A stretch of 62,269 nt of DNA, taken from the NCBI RefSeq assembly GCF_003148475.1, contig NZ_QGGG01000023.1, positions 1 to 62,269 of the forward strand, written 5' to 3'. The position numbers and the translations under genes were made by a program. The stretch is from Pseudaminobacter salicylatoxidans (GTDB lineage: Bacteria > Pseudomonadota > Alphaproteobacteria > Rhizobiales > Rhizobiaceae). This document shows, one piece after another, positions 10,225 to 20,827 of this stretch (within the stretch, counting starts at the first letter, position 1; the number at the start of each line of letters is the position of its first letter). The notes under the pieces are model-generated. The model did not search any database and had not been told where the DNA came from. It saw only the letters and a list, made by a program, of their open reading frames with translations.

Positions 10225-10400
10225 TCGTCGTCAGGCGCTATCCGGGGCCCTTCCAGCAAAAGTGCGAAACGGCTTTGCTTGCCGCGAAATGCGTAGAACC
10301 AAATAGGTGCAGCGGTTCCGACGATCCCGTAAAACAGGAACCGCTCCAATGTTTGAGCACAATCTTTTCCGACACCCGGTTTCCATCTTCGCGGGTGCAA
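10225..10400 (+). repeat. Rhizobial mosaic palindromic repeat, degenerate copy
   Basis: The 540-base gap between the peptidase gene and comM contains no credible gene but holds a composite repeat. Its core is a 9-bp perfect inverted repeat, AGCGGTTCC at 10311-10319 with GGAACCGCT at 10337-10345. It is flanked by segments reading, on the minus strand, GGAAACCGGGTGTCGGAAAAG and CGTTTCGCACTTTTGCTGGAA. These pieces are the familiar parts of rhizobial intergenic palindromic elements and resemble the copies at 31202, 33139, 35533 and 39840. I see nothing else in 10056-10595. Confidence 0.55.
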
Positions 10401-10595
10401 GCCTCCGGTCCGGGAGCGTGCCCCGGTTCGGCAGGCGATGGATCGCATCCGTGACCGCGCTTGCTTGTCCAGCCCGCATATGCCGGATCGGCGCGCCTGA
10501 CGGACCTCAGCCAATCACGGTTGCCGCCTGGCCCTTTCTCGCAAGCAGATTGGCGTGTGAAGCAGGCTTTGAACCTCCCGTAAAATCCGTCCTCC

Positions 10596-12128
10596 TCATG
10601 CCGCCTGCGCCAGCCGGTCGCCTGCGATGCGATAGGAAATCGCCTCCGCCAGATGAATGCGGCCGACCGTGTCGTTGCCGTCGAGATCGGCCAGTGTGCG
10701 CGCGACCTTCAGCACACGGTGATAGGCGCGCGCCGAAAAGCCGAGCTTGTCGCTGGCGTCGCGCAAGAGGGCGAGGCCGGCGGCATCGGGTGCGGCTATC
10801 TGCTCGATGAGCGAGGTGGTGCAATGAGCGTTTGTGGCGGCTGCCATGGTGCCGAAGCGTGCATGGCGCTCCTGCTGGATGGCGCGTGCCTGGGCCACGC
10901 GCGCCGCCACCGAAGCACTGCTCTCAGCCTGGCCCGGCCGGATGAGGTCGCTTGCCGACACCGCCGGCACCTCGATGCGCAGGTCGATGCGGTCGAGCAA
11001 CGGCCCCGAAATGCGCGCCTGGTAGTCCGCCTGGCAGCGCGGCCCGCGTGCGCAGCGATGGCCCGGCTCGCCGGCCATGCCGCAGCGGCACGGGTTCATG
11101 GCCGCTATGAGCTGAATGCGCGCCGGATAGCTGACCCGGTGGTTGGCGCGCGCAATCACGCATTCGCCGGTTTCGATGGGCTGGCGCAGGGAATCGAGCA
11201 CTTGCGGTGAAAATTCCGGCAATTCGTCGAGGAACAGCACGCCATTATGGGCAAGCGAAACCTCGCCGGGCTTGACCCGCAAGCCGCCGCCCACCATTGC
11301 GGCCATGGAGGCCGAATGATGTGGCGCGCGGAACGGCCGCCGGTCGCTCAGCTTGCCGCCGGCCAGCTCGCCGGCAATGGAAGCCACCATCGAAACCTCG
11401 AGCAACTCTCTCGGCGCCAGAGGCGGCAGAATGGAGGGCAGGCGCTGCGCCAGCATGGATTTGCCCGAACCGGGCGGACCGACCATCAGCAGATTATGCG
11501 CGCCGGCGGCCGCCACCTCCAGCGCGCGCCTGGCGCTTTCCTGCCCCTTGATGTCGGCGAGGTCGGGCAGGTTCGCCGCCGGTGTGTGGATGCTGGCTTC
11601 CGGCCGCGACAGAATCTGGGTGCCGCGAAAGTGGTTGGCGATGGCAATCAGGCTGCGCGGCGCGAGAATGTCGATCTCCGCATCCGCCCATGCCGCCTCG
11701 GGGCCTGAAGCGGCCGGACAGATCAGCCCCTTGCCCTCGGCATTGGCCCCGATCGCCGCCGGCAGCGCACCCGCCACCGGGGCGATCGTGCCGTCGAGCG
11801 ACAATTCGCCAAGCACCACATAGCCGCCCAGCGCATCGGCGGGAACGGCGCCGAGCGCGGCCATCAGCCCAAGCGCGATGGGCAGGTCGTAGTGGGACCC
11901 TTCCTTGGGAAGGTCGGCCGGCGCCAGATTGATCGTGACCTTCTTGGCCGGCATCGACAGGCCGGAGGCATGAAGCGCCGCCTGCACCCGCTCGCGGCTT
12001 TCGGCAACCGCCTTGTCGGGCAGGCCGACGATATACATGCCGACCTTGCCGGGCGCGACCATCACCTGCACATCGACAGGAACGGCCTCGATGCCCTGAA
12101 ATGCCACCGTGCGCACGCGCGAAACCAT
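10596..12128 (-). CDS. comM: YifB/ComM family AAA+ ATPase (Mg-chelatase-like)
   Basis: Hexameric AAA+ helicase of the ComM/YifB family, which promotes branch migration when single-stranded donor DNA integrates during natural transformation. The 510-residue protein has the N-terminal Lon-protease-like fold (PVDVQVMVAPGKVGMYIVGL), Walker A GPPGSGKSMLA at about 214, Walker B GVLFLDELPEF, the NPCRCGMAGEPGHRC zinc-finger-like insert and a C-terminal Mg-chelatase domain ending in sensor helices. The ATG at 12128 is preceded, four bases away, by a run of nine G residues in place of a normal Shine-Dalgarno sequence. gshB upstream has the same orientation, so it may precede comM in one transcript. Confidence 0.92.
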   Translation of the reverse strand: MVSRVRTVAFQGIEAVPVDVQVMVAPGKVGMYIVGLPDKAVAESRERVQAALHASGLSMPAKKVTINLAPADLPKEGSHYDLPIALGLMAALGAVPADALGGYVVLGELSLDGTIAPVAGALPAAIGANAEGKGLICPAASGPEAAWADAEIDILAPRSLIAIANHFRGTQILSRPEASIHTPAANLPDLADIKGQESARRALEVAAAGAHNLLMVGPPGSGKSMLAQRLPSILPPLAPRELLEVSMVASIAGELAGGKLSDRRPFRAPHHSASMAAMVGGGLRVKPGEVSLAHNGVLFLDELPEFSPQVLDSLRQPIETGECVIARANHRVSYPARIQLIAAMNPCRCGMAGEPGHRCARGPRCQADYQARISGPLLDRIDLRIEVPAVSASDLIRPGQAESSASVAARVAQARAIQQERHARFGTMAAATNAHCTTSLIEQIAAPDAAGLALLRDASDKLGFSARAYHRVLKVARTLADLDGNDTVGRIHLAEAISYRIAGDRLAQAA

Positions 12129-12303
12129 GCCGCCCCCCCCCAGCCCGCCGGTCTTCCCCAAAACACCAGCCTGCAACTGACAGGCCGTCAGACAAGCATA
12201 GTTTCAGGGGTGGATCAAGAACAATTCAGGAACAGGCTGACGTGCAGGTTGCAGATGCGGTTGCGGCCGGTTGCGAAGCTGGAACATCCGGCCGCGATAC
12301 TTT

Positions 12304-13245
12304 CTATCTGCGCTTGTCTTTCACCGAATCCCAGAACAATGCCGCGATGTCGGCGCCGCCGAAGCGCTTCACCTCGCGCACGCCGGTGGGCGAGGTGACA
12401 TTGATCTCGGTCAGGTAGTCGCCGATCACGTCGATGCCGACGAGGATGAAGCCGCGTTCGCGCAGCGACGGGCCGATGCGCGCGCAGATTTCGCGCTCGC
12501 GGGTCGTCAGGTCGGTCTTTTCGGCGCGGCCGCCCACATGCATGTTGGAGCGGGAATCGTGCTCGGCCGGCACGCGGTTGATGGCGCCCACCGGCTCGCC
12601 GTCGATCAGGATGATGCGCTTGTCGCCCTTGCGCACTTCCTTCAGGTAGCGCTGCACGATGAAGGGTTCGCGGAACATCTGGCCGAACATCTCCAGCAGC
12701 GCCGACAGGTTGCGATCGGCTTCGTGCAGATGGAAGATGCCGGCGCCGCCATTGCCGTAGAGCGGTTTGACGATGATGTCGCCGAATTCCTTGCGGAAGG
12801 CGGCGACTTCCTGCGGATCCTTGGTGATCAGCGTTTCCGGCATCAGGTCCGGAAAATCCATCACGAAGATCTTTTCGGGGCTGTTGCGCACCCAGGCCGG
12901 GTCGTTCACCACCAGCGTCTGCGGGTGGATGCGCTCCAGCATATGGGTGGTGGTGATGTAGTTCATGTCGAAGGGTGGGTCCTGGCGCAGGAGCACCACG
13001 TCCATCTGCGACAGGTCGGTGCGTACCGGCTCGCCGAGCGTGAAATGGCTGCCCTGTTCGTCGCGCACCCGCAGCTCCTCCAGCCAGGCGGTTACCTGCT
13101 TGCCGCGCATCGAAAGCCGGTCGGGCGTGTAGTGGAACAGTTTGTGGCCGCGGCGCTGGGCCTCCAGCGCGAGGGCGAAGGAGGTATCGCCGGCGATCGA
13201 GATCGTCGCGATGTGGTCCATTTGTATGGCGATGTTGAGCGGCAT
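12304..13245 (-). CDS. gshB: Glutathione synthetase
   Basis: ATP-grasp ligase joining gamma-glutamylcysteine and glycine to give glutathione in the cytoplasm. The 313-residue protein starts [12 protein letters not shown] and contains [18 protein letters not shown], the ATP-binding strand [16 protein letters not shown] with its glycine-rich loop, [20 protein letters not shown] and the metal site [19 protein letters not shown]. The ATG at 13245 aligns with known GshB starts. The gene is followed by a 175-base gap and comM. It partners functionally with the gamma-glutamyltransferase at 31425-33017, which breaks glutathione down. Confidence 0.96.
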   Translation of the reverse strand: MPLNIAIQMDHIATISIAGDTSFALALEAQRRGHKLFHYTPDRLSMRGKQVTAWLEELRVRDEQGSHFTLGEPVRTDLSQMDVVLLRQDPPFDMNYITTTHMLERIHPQTLVVNDPAWVRNSPEKIFVMDFPDLMPETLITKDPQEVAAFRKEFGDIIVKPLYGNGGAGIFHLHEADRNLSALLEMFGQMFREPFIVQRYLKEVRKGDKRIILIDGEPVGAINRVPAEHDSRSNMHVGGRAEKTDLTTREREICARIGPSLRERGFILVGIDVIGDYLTEINVTSPTGVREVKRFGGADIAALFWDSVKDKRR

Positions 13246-13432
13246 GCGCGGTCTCCGGCGGAAAGGGCGTGTACAGCCCGCATGTATAGCTTGCCGGGCG
13301 CGCTGCCAATCCCGCCGCATGCAAGTCGAAGCGTCCGGCGCGCTGGCGACGGAAGATTAGCTGGTGCGCGGATACCTTTCCTAAACGGTTTTCTGCCACG
13401 GTGCGCCGGGATTTTAAGTGCAGGAAATTGCA

Positions 13433-14782
13433 ATGCAGGCGCCTTTCGGCATGAGCCGCTCCGTGAAAGACAGCAGCGAGCTTGCCTTTACCGACCCGTT
13501 GACGGGACTCGGCAATCATCGCCGTTTCTTCGACAAGGTGGACCGCCTCATCAGCGATCGCGCCGAAGACCCCGCACCCTTCACGGTCGGCATCCTCGAT
13601 CTCGACGGCTTCAAGCCCATCAACGACCTGTTCGGCCATCGTGCCGGCGACGACATATTGATCCAGGTCGGCATGCGGCTGCGCGCGGCCATGGATGGCC
13701 AGGCGACCGTCACCCGCATCGGCGCCGACGAATTCGCCTTCCTCTATCCGATGGTGTTTTCGGAAGAGGCGGCGGCGGAAAAGTCGCGCATGCTCATCGA
13801 AATCCTGTCGGCGCCCTATGATGTCGGCGAGCGCACCGCGCGGCTGTCGGCCTCGGTGGGGTGTTCGCTGTTCTATTCGGGTGACGAAACCACGGAAATC
13901 CTGGTCAACAAGGCCGAGACCGCGCTTTACCACGCCAAGCGCTCCGGCCGCGGCCGCGTCGTGGTCTATACGCGCGAGATGGAAGAGGCGGCCAAGCGCG
14001 TCACCCGCATCGAGCAGGCGCTGCGCCGCGCCGTGTCGGCGGGCGAGGTGGAGCCGCATTTCCAGCCAATCGTCGATCTCAAGACCCGGCAGACCATCGG
14101 TTTCGAAACGCTGGCGCGCTGGACCGATCCCGATCTCGGTTTCGTCTCGCCGGCCGTCTTCATCCCGATCGCGGAAGAACGCGGCATCATCGGCCCGCTG
14201 TCGCAGCTCGTACTGCGCAAGGCCACCGAGGCCGCCCGCAGCTGGCCGAAGGATCTGTTCCTGTCGTTCAACCTGTCGCCGTCGCAACTCGTGGACCAGA
14301 ACACCGGCCTGCATATCCTGGCGATCCTTGAACGCACCGGCTTCGACCCGCGCCGGTTGGAAATAGAGATCACCGAAACCGGCCTGATGACTGATCCGGC
14401 CTCGGCCGAAAAGATCGTCAGCGACCTGCGCCGCTGCGGCATCCGCGTCTCGCTGGACGATTTCGGTACTGGCCAGTCGTCGCTGGGGCGGCTGCGCGAA
14501 TTCCAGTTCGACAAGCTCAAGATCGACCGCGCCTTCGTCTCCTCGATCCTTGAGGACCGCCCCTCCGAGCACATCATCCGCGCGATCCTGGCCATGTGCG
14601 AAGGGCTGGGCATGGATGTCGTGGCCGAGGGCATCGAGGAAGAAGCGCAGGCCGACCGTCTCATCGAGTTCGGCTGCGCCGGAGGGCAGGGCTATCTGTT
14701 CGGCAAGCCGGCCGATGCGGACGCCACGCTGGGCTATCTGCGCGACACGTTTCGCGGCGCCTCGCGGGTCGGCGCGCTGTAA
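13433..14782 (+). CDS. Diguanylate cyclase/phosphodiesterase (GGDEF-EAL)
   Basis: Cytosolic protein of 449 residues controlling the second messenger cyclic di-GMP. It has no membrane segment or sensor domain. The GGDEF domain starts at TDPLTGLGNHRRFF, and its active-site loop reads GADEF (residues about 97-101), so cyclase activity is doubtful and a GTP-binding regulatory role is more likely. The EAL domain keeps the phosphodiesterase set: ETLAR for EAL at about 225, FNLSPSQL, the ITETG glutamate, DDFGTGQSSL, KIDRAF, VAEGIE and GGQGYLFGKP. I chose the ATG at 13433 because AGGA lies 7 bases upstream. The neighbours do not suggest the process controlled. Confidence 0.9.
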   Translation: MQAPFGMSRSVKDSSELAFTDPLTGLGNHRRFFDKVDRLISDRAEDPAPFTVGILDLDGFKPINDLFGHRAGDDILIQVGMRLRAAMDGQATVTRIGADEFAFLYPMVFSEEAAAEKSRMLIEILSAPYDVGERTARLSASVGCSLFYSGDETTEILVNKAETALYHAKRSGRGRVVVYTREMEEAAKRVTRIEQALRRAVSAGEVEPHFQPIVDLKTRQTIGFETLARWTDPDLGFVSPAVFIPIAEERGIIGPLSQLVLRKATEAARSWPKDLFLSFNLSPSQLVDQNTGLHILAILERTGFDPRRLEIEITETGLMTDPASAEKIVSDLRRCGIRVSLDDFGTGQSSLGRLREFQFDKLKIDRAFVSSILEDRPSEHIIRAILAMCEGLGMDVVAEGIEEEAQADRLIEFGCAGGQGYLFGKPADADATLGYLRDTFRGASRVGAL

Positions 14783-14870
14783 GGGCGCCGTAGCCGGGCG
14801 TTTTTCTCTGGCCAGCCCGTGCCGGGCGTGCTTTCCATGATGTGAGCACGCAATGGGAGAGCCATCGGCC

Positions 14871-15638
14871 ATGATGCCATCTGCGAGATTTCCCGACCTC
14901 CAGGACGCTTCGGTGCTGATCACCGGCGGCGGCTCCGGCATCGGCGCAGCGCTTGTCGAAGGTTTTGCCCTGCAGGGCGCGAAGGTCGCCTTCATCGACA
15001 TTGCCGACGCACCGAGCAAGGCGCTTTGCGTACGCGTCGGGGAGCAGGCGGGCGCTTCGCCATTGTTCCTGAACGCGGACCTGCGCGACATCGAAGCATT
15101 GCGGGCTTGCGTGGTGCGCGCCGCCGAAGCGCATGGCCCGGTGACGGTGCTGGTCAACAACGCCGCGCTCGATGATCGTCATGCGGTGGAGGACGTCACG
15201 GTCGACTATTGGGACAACAACCAGTCGATCAATCTCAGGCCGCATTTCTTCACCGCGCAGGCGGTTGCGCCGGGCATGAAGCGGGCGGGGCGCGGTTCGA
15301 TCATCAACTTCACCTCCACCTCCTTCATGATCAACCACCCCGACATGCCGTCCTATACGACGGCCAAGGCAGGCATTGTCGGCCTGACCAAGGGACTGGC
15401 GGGCGAACTCGGGCCGCACGGCATCCGCGTCAACGCGGTCGCGCCGGGATGGGTCGTCACCGAGCGTCAGCGCGCGCTCTGGGTCACGGAGGAGGCGCTC
15501 GCCGCCCATGTCTCGCGCCAATGCATCCGGCAGGTCATGCAGCCCCACGACATGGTCGGACCATGCCTGTTTCTGGCGTCGGACGCTTCGCGTATGCTTA
15601 CGGCCCAGACGCTGATCGTCGACGCAGGGTTTCTGTGA
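14871..15638 (+). CDS. SDR-family sugar dehydrogenase (xylose dehydrogenase-like)
   Basis: NAD(P)-dependent short-chain dehydrogenase. The nucleotide loop TGGGSGIG, the NNAA strand, Tyr162-x-x-x-Lys166 (YTTAK) and the C-terminal LFLASDASRMLTAQTLIVDAGF are all present. The overall pattern (DDRHAVEDVTVDYWDNNQSIN, RPHFFTAQAVAPGMK) resembles Caulobacter XylB-type D-xylose/aldose 1-dehydrogenases. With the lactonase next door this suggests oxidation of an aldose to its lactone. GGGAGAG sits 9 bases before the ATG at 14871. The in-frame ATG at 14853 is an alternative. The exact sugar is an inference I cannot make. Confidence 0.8.
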   Translation: MMPSARFPDLQDASVLITGGGSGIGAALVEGFALQGAKVAFIDIADAPSKALCVRVGEQAGASPLFLNADLRDIEALRACVVRAAEAHGPVTVLVNNAALDDRHAVEDVTVDYWDNNQSINLRPHFFTAQAVAPGMKRAGRGSIINFTSTSFMINHPDMPSYTTAKAGIVGLTKGLAGELGPHGIRVNAVAPGWVVTERQRALWVTEEALAAHVSRQCIRQVMQPHDMVGPCLFLASDASRMLTAQTLIVDAGFL

Positions 15639-15686
15639 CATCGCACGGCGCTGCTGCGGGCCACGGCGCGGTTTCGGGAGGAATGA

Positions 15687-16568
15687 ATGGCTGGCGAAGT
15701 GGGCGTTTCGATCCTCTCGGACTATCCGTGTCATCTCGGCGAGGGACCGGTCTACGATCCCGACACCGATACGCTGTTCTGGTTCGACATTCTCGGCAGG
15801 AAGCTGCTCGAAAAGCGGCTTGGCGGCATGGAAACCGTGATCCGCGACCTGCCCGAGATGATGAGCGCGCTGGCGATCATCAATGAGGGCAACCAGCTTC
15901 TGGTCGGCGAAAGCGGCCTCAGCATCCGCGACGTGAAGACCGGAGCCATCACGCCCTATTTCGCCATCGAGGGCGACAATCCCGCCACCCGCTCCAACGA
16001 TGCGCGCGTGCATCCCTGCGGGGCGCTCTGGCTGAGCACGATGGGCAAGAAGGCCGAGCGCGGCGCGGGCTCGATCTATTGGTTCTTCAAGGGCGAGTTC
16101 CGCACGCTCGTCCCGGACATCTCGATCCCCAATTCGATCTGCTTTTCGCCGGACGGCGCGGCCGCCTATTACACCGACACTGCCGTCAACCTGCTCTACC
16201 GCGTCGCCTGCGATCCCGAGACCGGCCTGCCGGCGGGTGAGCGGCGGGTCTTCTTCGACCATGGTGGCAGGCAGGGCGGGCTGGACGGCTCGGTCGTCGA
16301 TGCCGAGGGCGTGTTGTGGAATGCGCGCTGGGGCGCTTCGTCCATCGACGCCTATTCACCGGATGGCCGTCTCGTCCGCAGCATCGCCCTGCCCACCGGC
16401 CAGCCTTCCTGCCCGGCCTTTGTCGGGGCGAATGCGGACCGGCTGGCCGTGACCACGGCCTGGGAACACATGGACGAGGCTGCCCGTCAGGCGGACCGCC
16501 ACGCCGGCAGGACGCTGTTGCTGGACCTGCCGGTGCAGGGCCGCTTCGAGCCGCGCGTCCTGATCTGA
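15687..16568 (+). CDS. SMP-30/gluconolactonase family lactonase
   Basis: Six-bladed beta-propeller hydrolase that opens sugar lactones to aldonic acids, using a divalent metal. The 293 residues show the expected metal ligands: the glutamate in HLGEGPVYD, the asparagine in TRSNDARV, the asparagine in [11 protein letters not shown] and the aspartate in [18 protein letters not shown] precedes the ATG at 15687. It lies 48 bases after the SDR gene on the same strand, giving the common dehydrogenase-lactonase pair of oxidative (Weimberg/De Ley-Doudoroff type) sugar pathways. The later steps, a dehydratase and an aldolase, are not in the window. Confidence 0.87.
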   Translation: MAGEVGVSILSDYPCHLGEGPVYDPDTDTLFWFDILGRKLLEKRLGGMETVIRDLPEMMSALAIINEGNQLLVGESGLSIRDVKTGAITPYFAIEGDNPATRSNDARVHPCGALWLSTMGKKAERGAGSIYWFFKGEFRTLVPDISIPNSICFSPDGAAAYYTDTAVNLLYRVACDPETGLPAGERRVFFDHGGRQGGLDGSVVDAEGVLWNARWGASSIDAYSPDGRLVRSIALPTGQPSCPAFVGANADRLAVTTAWEHMDEAARQADRHAGRTLLLDLPVQGRFEPRVLI

Positions 16569-16663
16569 ACGGCGTTGCGGGGCTGACGCGAGGGCAACCC
16601 GAAGTTGGGTGCGACCTTCAACAATCTTTGCAACTGGTTGTCATCTGGCGCATAGTTGCGGCC

Positions 16664-17095
16664 ATGGCGGACACGAAGAATCAGAAGCCCGACTACGAGA
16701 AGATGCTGCGCAAGGCAGGGGTGCGGATCACCCGTCCGCGGCGCGTCATCGTGGAGATTCTGTCGGCCAGCGACGATCATCCCGATGCGCTGGAAATCTT
16801 CCGCCGAGCGTCTGAGATCGATCCCAGCCTTTCGCTTTCCACGGTCTATCGCACCATGAAGCTGCTGGAGGGGCTGGGCGCCATCCACCGCCACGCCTTC
16901 GAGGGCGGGCCGTCGCGTTTCGAGCAGGCCGGCGGCGAGCATCACGACCACCTGATCGACCTCGACACCGGCGATGTCATCGAGTTCAAGTCCGACCGCA
17001 TCGAGCATCTGCAGAACGAGATCGCCGAGGCGCTCGGCTACGACATCGTGCACCACCGGCTCGAACTCTACGGGCGCAAGCGCAAGGCCAGATAG
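16664..17095 (+). CDS. Fur-family transcriptional regulator
   Basis: Metal-responsive repressor of the Fur superfamily, 143 residues. The N-terminal winged helix contains [16 protein letters not shown] and the recognition helix [13 protein letters not shown]. The metal site contains [17 protein letters not shown] and HHRLELYG, the Fur/Mur (iron or manganese) arrangement rather than the Irr haem type or the histidine-rich Zur type. Cysteine pairs for a structural zinc are absent. The ATG at 16664 follows a short intergenic region with an imperfect CAAC-TG-GTTG palindrome at 16631-16640 that might be its operator. Its place between a sugar-lactonase gene and gnd is unusual. Confidence 0.85.
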   Translation: MADTKNQKPDYEKMLRKAGVRITRPRRVIVEILSASDDHPDALEIFRRASEIDPSLSLSTVYRTMKLLEGLGAIHRHAFEGGPSRFEQAGGEHHDHLIDLDTGDVIEFKSDRIEHLQNEIAEALGYDIVHHRLELYGRKRKAR

Positions 17096-17244
17096 GCCGC
17101 GTCTATGCGCGGGGCGCAGCCCTGCGTTGCAGGATTGCCTGCCCCTTCCGCGTCGCGACAGGTTGACGCGACAAGCCTGCAGGTCAATCATCATCCGCAA
17201 TGGGAGAGATGCATTTTCAATTCTGATCTCAGCGGGACATTGTA

Positions 17245-18666
<1,422 letters not shown>

Positions 18667-18702
18667 CCGCCGCTGACGGCAGCGGGCGCGAAGGAGGATG
18701 TG

Positions 18703-19449
18703 TTGGACTGGTCATTTCAACTCTACAGCGCCCGCAATTTCCAGCCCTGGGCGCAGGTGCTGGCAACGCTCGGCCGCCTCGGCTACCGGCAGGTCGAGGG
18801 GTTCGGCGGGGTCTATGACAATCCCGCCCTCATCCGCGACGAGCTTGACCGCAACGGCCTGTCCATGCCCGGCGGCCACTTCGCGCTCGAGGCGCTGGAG
18901 CAGGATTTCGACGGCGTCGAGCGCATCGCCGAAACGCTCGGCATCGGACTGCTCGTCTGCCCCTGGCTGGACGCGGAAACGCGGCCTGCCGATGCCGCCG
19001 GCTGGCGTGATCTTGGCAGCCGGCTGGCGGCGATCGGCAGAAGGGCCGAAGACGTCGGGCTGGAATTTGCCTGGCACAATCATGACTTCGAATTCCTGCC
19101 GCTTGGCGACGGCTCGCTGCCACTGGACCATCTTCTCGAAGCCGCGCCCGCCATCGGCTGGGAAATCGACGTGGCCTGGATCATCCGCGCCGGCGCCGAC
19201 CCGCTCCACTGTATCGCGCGCCATGGGCAGCGCATCGTCGCCGCCCATGTGAAGGACATGGCAGCGCAAGGGCAGGCGGGGAACGAGGACGGCTGGGCCG
19301 ATGTCGGCCACGGCACGATGGATTGGCGTGCGCTGCTTGCCGCGCTGCGCAACCGCTCGCGCGCCCGCTATTTCGTCATGGAGCACGACAATCCGTCCGA
19401 TTTCGAGCGCTTCGCGCGCCGGTCGATCGAGGCGATCCGGCACTTCTGA
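18703..19449 (+). CDS. Sugar phosphate isomerase/epimerase (xylose isomerase-like TIM barrel)
   Basis: AP-endonuclease-2 superfamily TIM barrel of about 248 residues, the fold of sugar and inositol isomerases and dehydratases. Metal and catalytic positions are visible in FAWHNHDFEF, WEIDVAWIIRAG, VAAHVKDM and the glutamate of FVMEHDNP, a pattern shared with hydroxypyruvate isomerase-like and inosose-type enzymes. AAGGAGG at 18691-18697 is 5 bases before the TTG at 18703. The GTG at 18700 is too close to it. It is followed 28 bases later by a Gfo/Idh/MocA dehydrogenase, a pairing typical of cyclitol or unusual-sugar catabolism. The substrate is unknown. Confidence 0.8.
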   Translation: MDWSFQLYSARNFQPWAQVLATLGRLGYRQVEGFGGVYDNPALIRDELDRNGLSMPGGHFALEALEQDFDGVERIAETLGIGLLVCPWLDAETRPADAAGWRDLGSRLAAIGRRAEDVGLEFAWHNHDFEFLPLGDGSLPLDHLLEAAPAIGWEIDVAWIIRAGADPLHCIARHGQRIVAAHVKDMAAQGQAGNEDGWADVGHGTMDWRALLAALRNRSRARYFVMEHDNPSDFERFARRSIEAIRHF

Positions 19450-19477
19450 TCGCGAGCGACAGGCCAAAGGAGGGGAC

Positions 19478-20617
19478 ATGGCCAGGGCATTGGGCATCGG
19501 CGTCATCGGTTGCGGCAATATCTCGAAAACCTATTTCCTGCTGGCGCCGCTGTTTCGCGGCATGGAAATGCGCGCCTGCGCCGACATGAACATGGACGCA
19601 GCCAAAGCGCGCGCCCGCGAATTCGGCCTGCGCGCCGAGACGGTCGAAGGGCTGCTCATGGCCCGCGACATCGACATCGTCGTCAACCTCACCGTGCCGA
19701 TGGCCCATCACGACGTCTCGCAGGCGATCCTCGACGCGGGAAAGCACGTCTATTCCGAAAAGCCATTCGTGCTGTCCGTTGCCGACGGCCTCGATTTGAA
19801 GAGGCGAGCGGACAAACAGGGCCTGCGCATCGGCTCGGCGCCCGACACGTTTCTCGGCGGCTCGCACCAGCTCGCGCGGTATCTGGTCGATGCGGGCAAG
19901 CTTGGCAGGATCACCAGCGGCACCTGCCATGTGCTGAGCCACGGCATGGAGGCCTGGCACCCGAATCCGGATTTCTTCTTCCAGCCCGGCGGCGGGCCGG
20001 TGCTCGATCTCGGCCCCTACTACCTGGCCGATCTGGTGCAACTGATCGGGCCGGTGAAGCGCGTGGCGGCGCTGACGTCGATTCCGGCAAGGGAGCGCAC
20101 CATCGGCTCCAGGCCACGGCGCGGCGAAAGGATTCCTGTCTCGACGCCGACCACCGTCAGCGCCCTGCTGGAATTTGCCGGTGGCGCGGTCATCACCTTC
20201 AATGCAAGCTGGGATGTCTGGGCGACCGGCCACGCGCCGATGGAGCTTTATGGCGAGGAAGGCACGCTTTTCATGCCCGATCCGAATTTCTTCGGCGGCG
20301 AGCTGCGCGTCACGAAGCGGGACAAGCAGGCGAGGATGCTGCCGAAATGGAACCATCCGTTTTCGCCCGACAATGAAATCCATCCGCACGGGCCGGTCGC
20401 CAATTATCGCGCGGCGGGGCTGGCCGACATGGCGCTGGCCATCAGGGAGGGCAGGCCGCATCGCTGCTCGCTCAACCTGGCGCTGCATGTGGTGGAAGTG
20501 ATGACCGCCATGCTGGAATCGGGCCAAGACAAGAAATTCATCGAGATGAAGACAAGCTGCGAGCGCCCGGCGCCGCTCGGCCCGCGCGAGGCGAGGGCAT
20601 TGATGGTGCGGCGCTGA
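19478..20617 (+). CDS. Gfo/Idh/MocA-family oxidoreductase
   Basis: NAD(P)-dependent dehydrogenase acting on a sugar or cyclitol, 379 residues. The N-terminal Rossmann fold shows GVIGCGNISKTYF, and the cofactor and catalytic lysine motif is SEKPFVLS near residue 92. The C-terminal alpha/beta domain includes GGGPVLDLGPYYLADL. GGAGGGG lies close before the ATG at 19478. The gene directly follows the TIM-barrel isomerase, so the two probably act on one substrate in succession. Unlike the broken homologue at 89-775 it is complete. Confidence 0.88.
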   Translation: MARALGIGVIGCGNISKTYFLLAPLFRGMEMRACADMNMDAAKARAREFGLRAETVEGLLMARDIDIVVNLTVPMAHHDVSQAILDAGKHVYSEKPFVLSVADGLDLKRRADKQGLRIGSAPDTFLGGSHQLARYLVDAGKLGRITSGTCHVLSHGMEAWHPNPDFFFQPGGGPVLDLGPYYLADLVQLIGPVKRVAALTSIPARERTIGSRPRRGERIPVSTPTTVSALLEFAGGAVITFNASWDVWATGHAPMELYGEEGTLFMPDPNFFGGELRVTKRDKQARMLPKWNHPFSPDNEIHPHGPVANYRAAGLADMALAIREGRPHRCSLNLALHVVEVMTAMLESGQDKKFIEMKTSCERPAPLGPREARALMVRR

Positions 20618-20827
20618 CGCGCTTGCTCTCCTCGTTTGAGAGTGGTCGTCGCCTGCCTTTTACGGGAGGAGCCCGGCCGCGCACCGGAATGGATGGTGCG
20701 TCATTCTTGACGCGGCTCCCTTGACACCCCCACGCCGTTCCGCATTGTCGCTCTGCGACATGCTTCATCGTCCTTCCCACGGGAGGCGACGGCATTGCCG
20801 CATTCAGCAATAGTCGAGGTTCATTCC

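Noticed and set aside
10062-10479. Small open frames in the gap before comM, on both strands
   Set aside because: The minus-strand one is a translation of the palindromic repeat, and the plus-strand one has no ribosome-binding site or recognisable sequence.
12215-15160. Long minus-strand frame of about 980 codons across gshB, the GGDEF-EAL gene and the SDR gene
   Set aside because: It is in a different frame from gshB and opposite the other two genes, with a His/Arg/Gly-rich shadow-type translation and no start signal.
16621-16645. Fur-type operator TTGCAACTGGTTGTCA before the Fur-family gene
   Set aside because: Only a 4-bp perfect half-site pair (CAAC/GTTG). Too weak to list as an operator, though mentioned with the gene.
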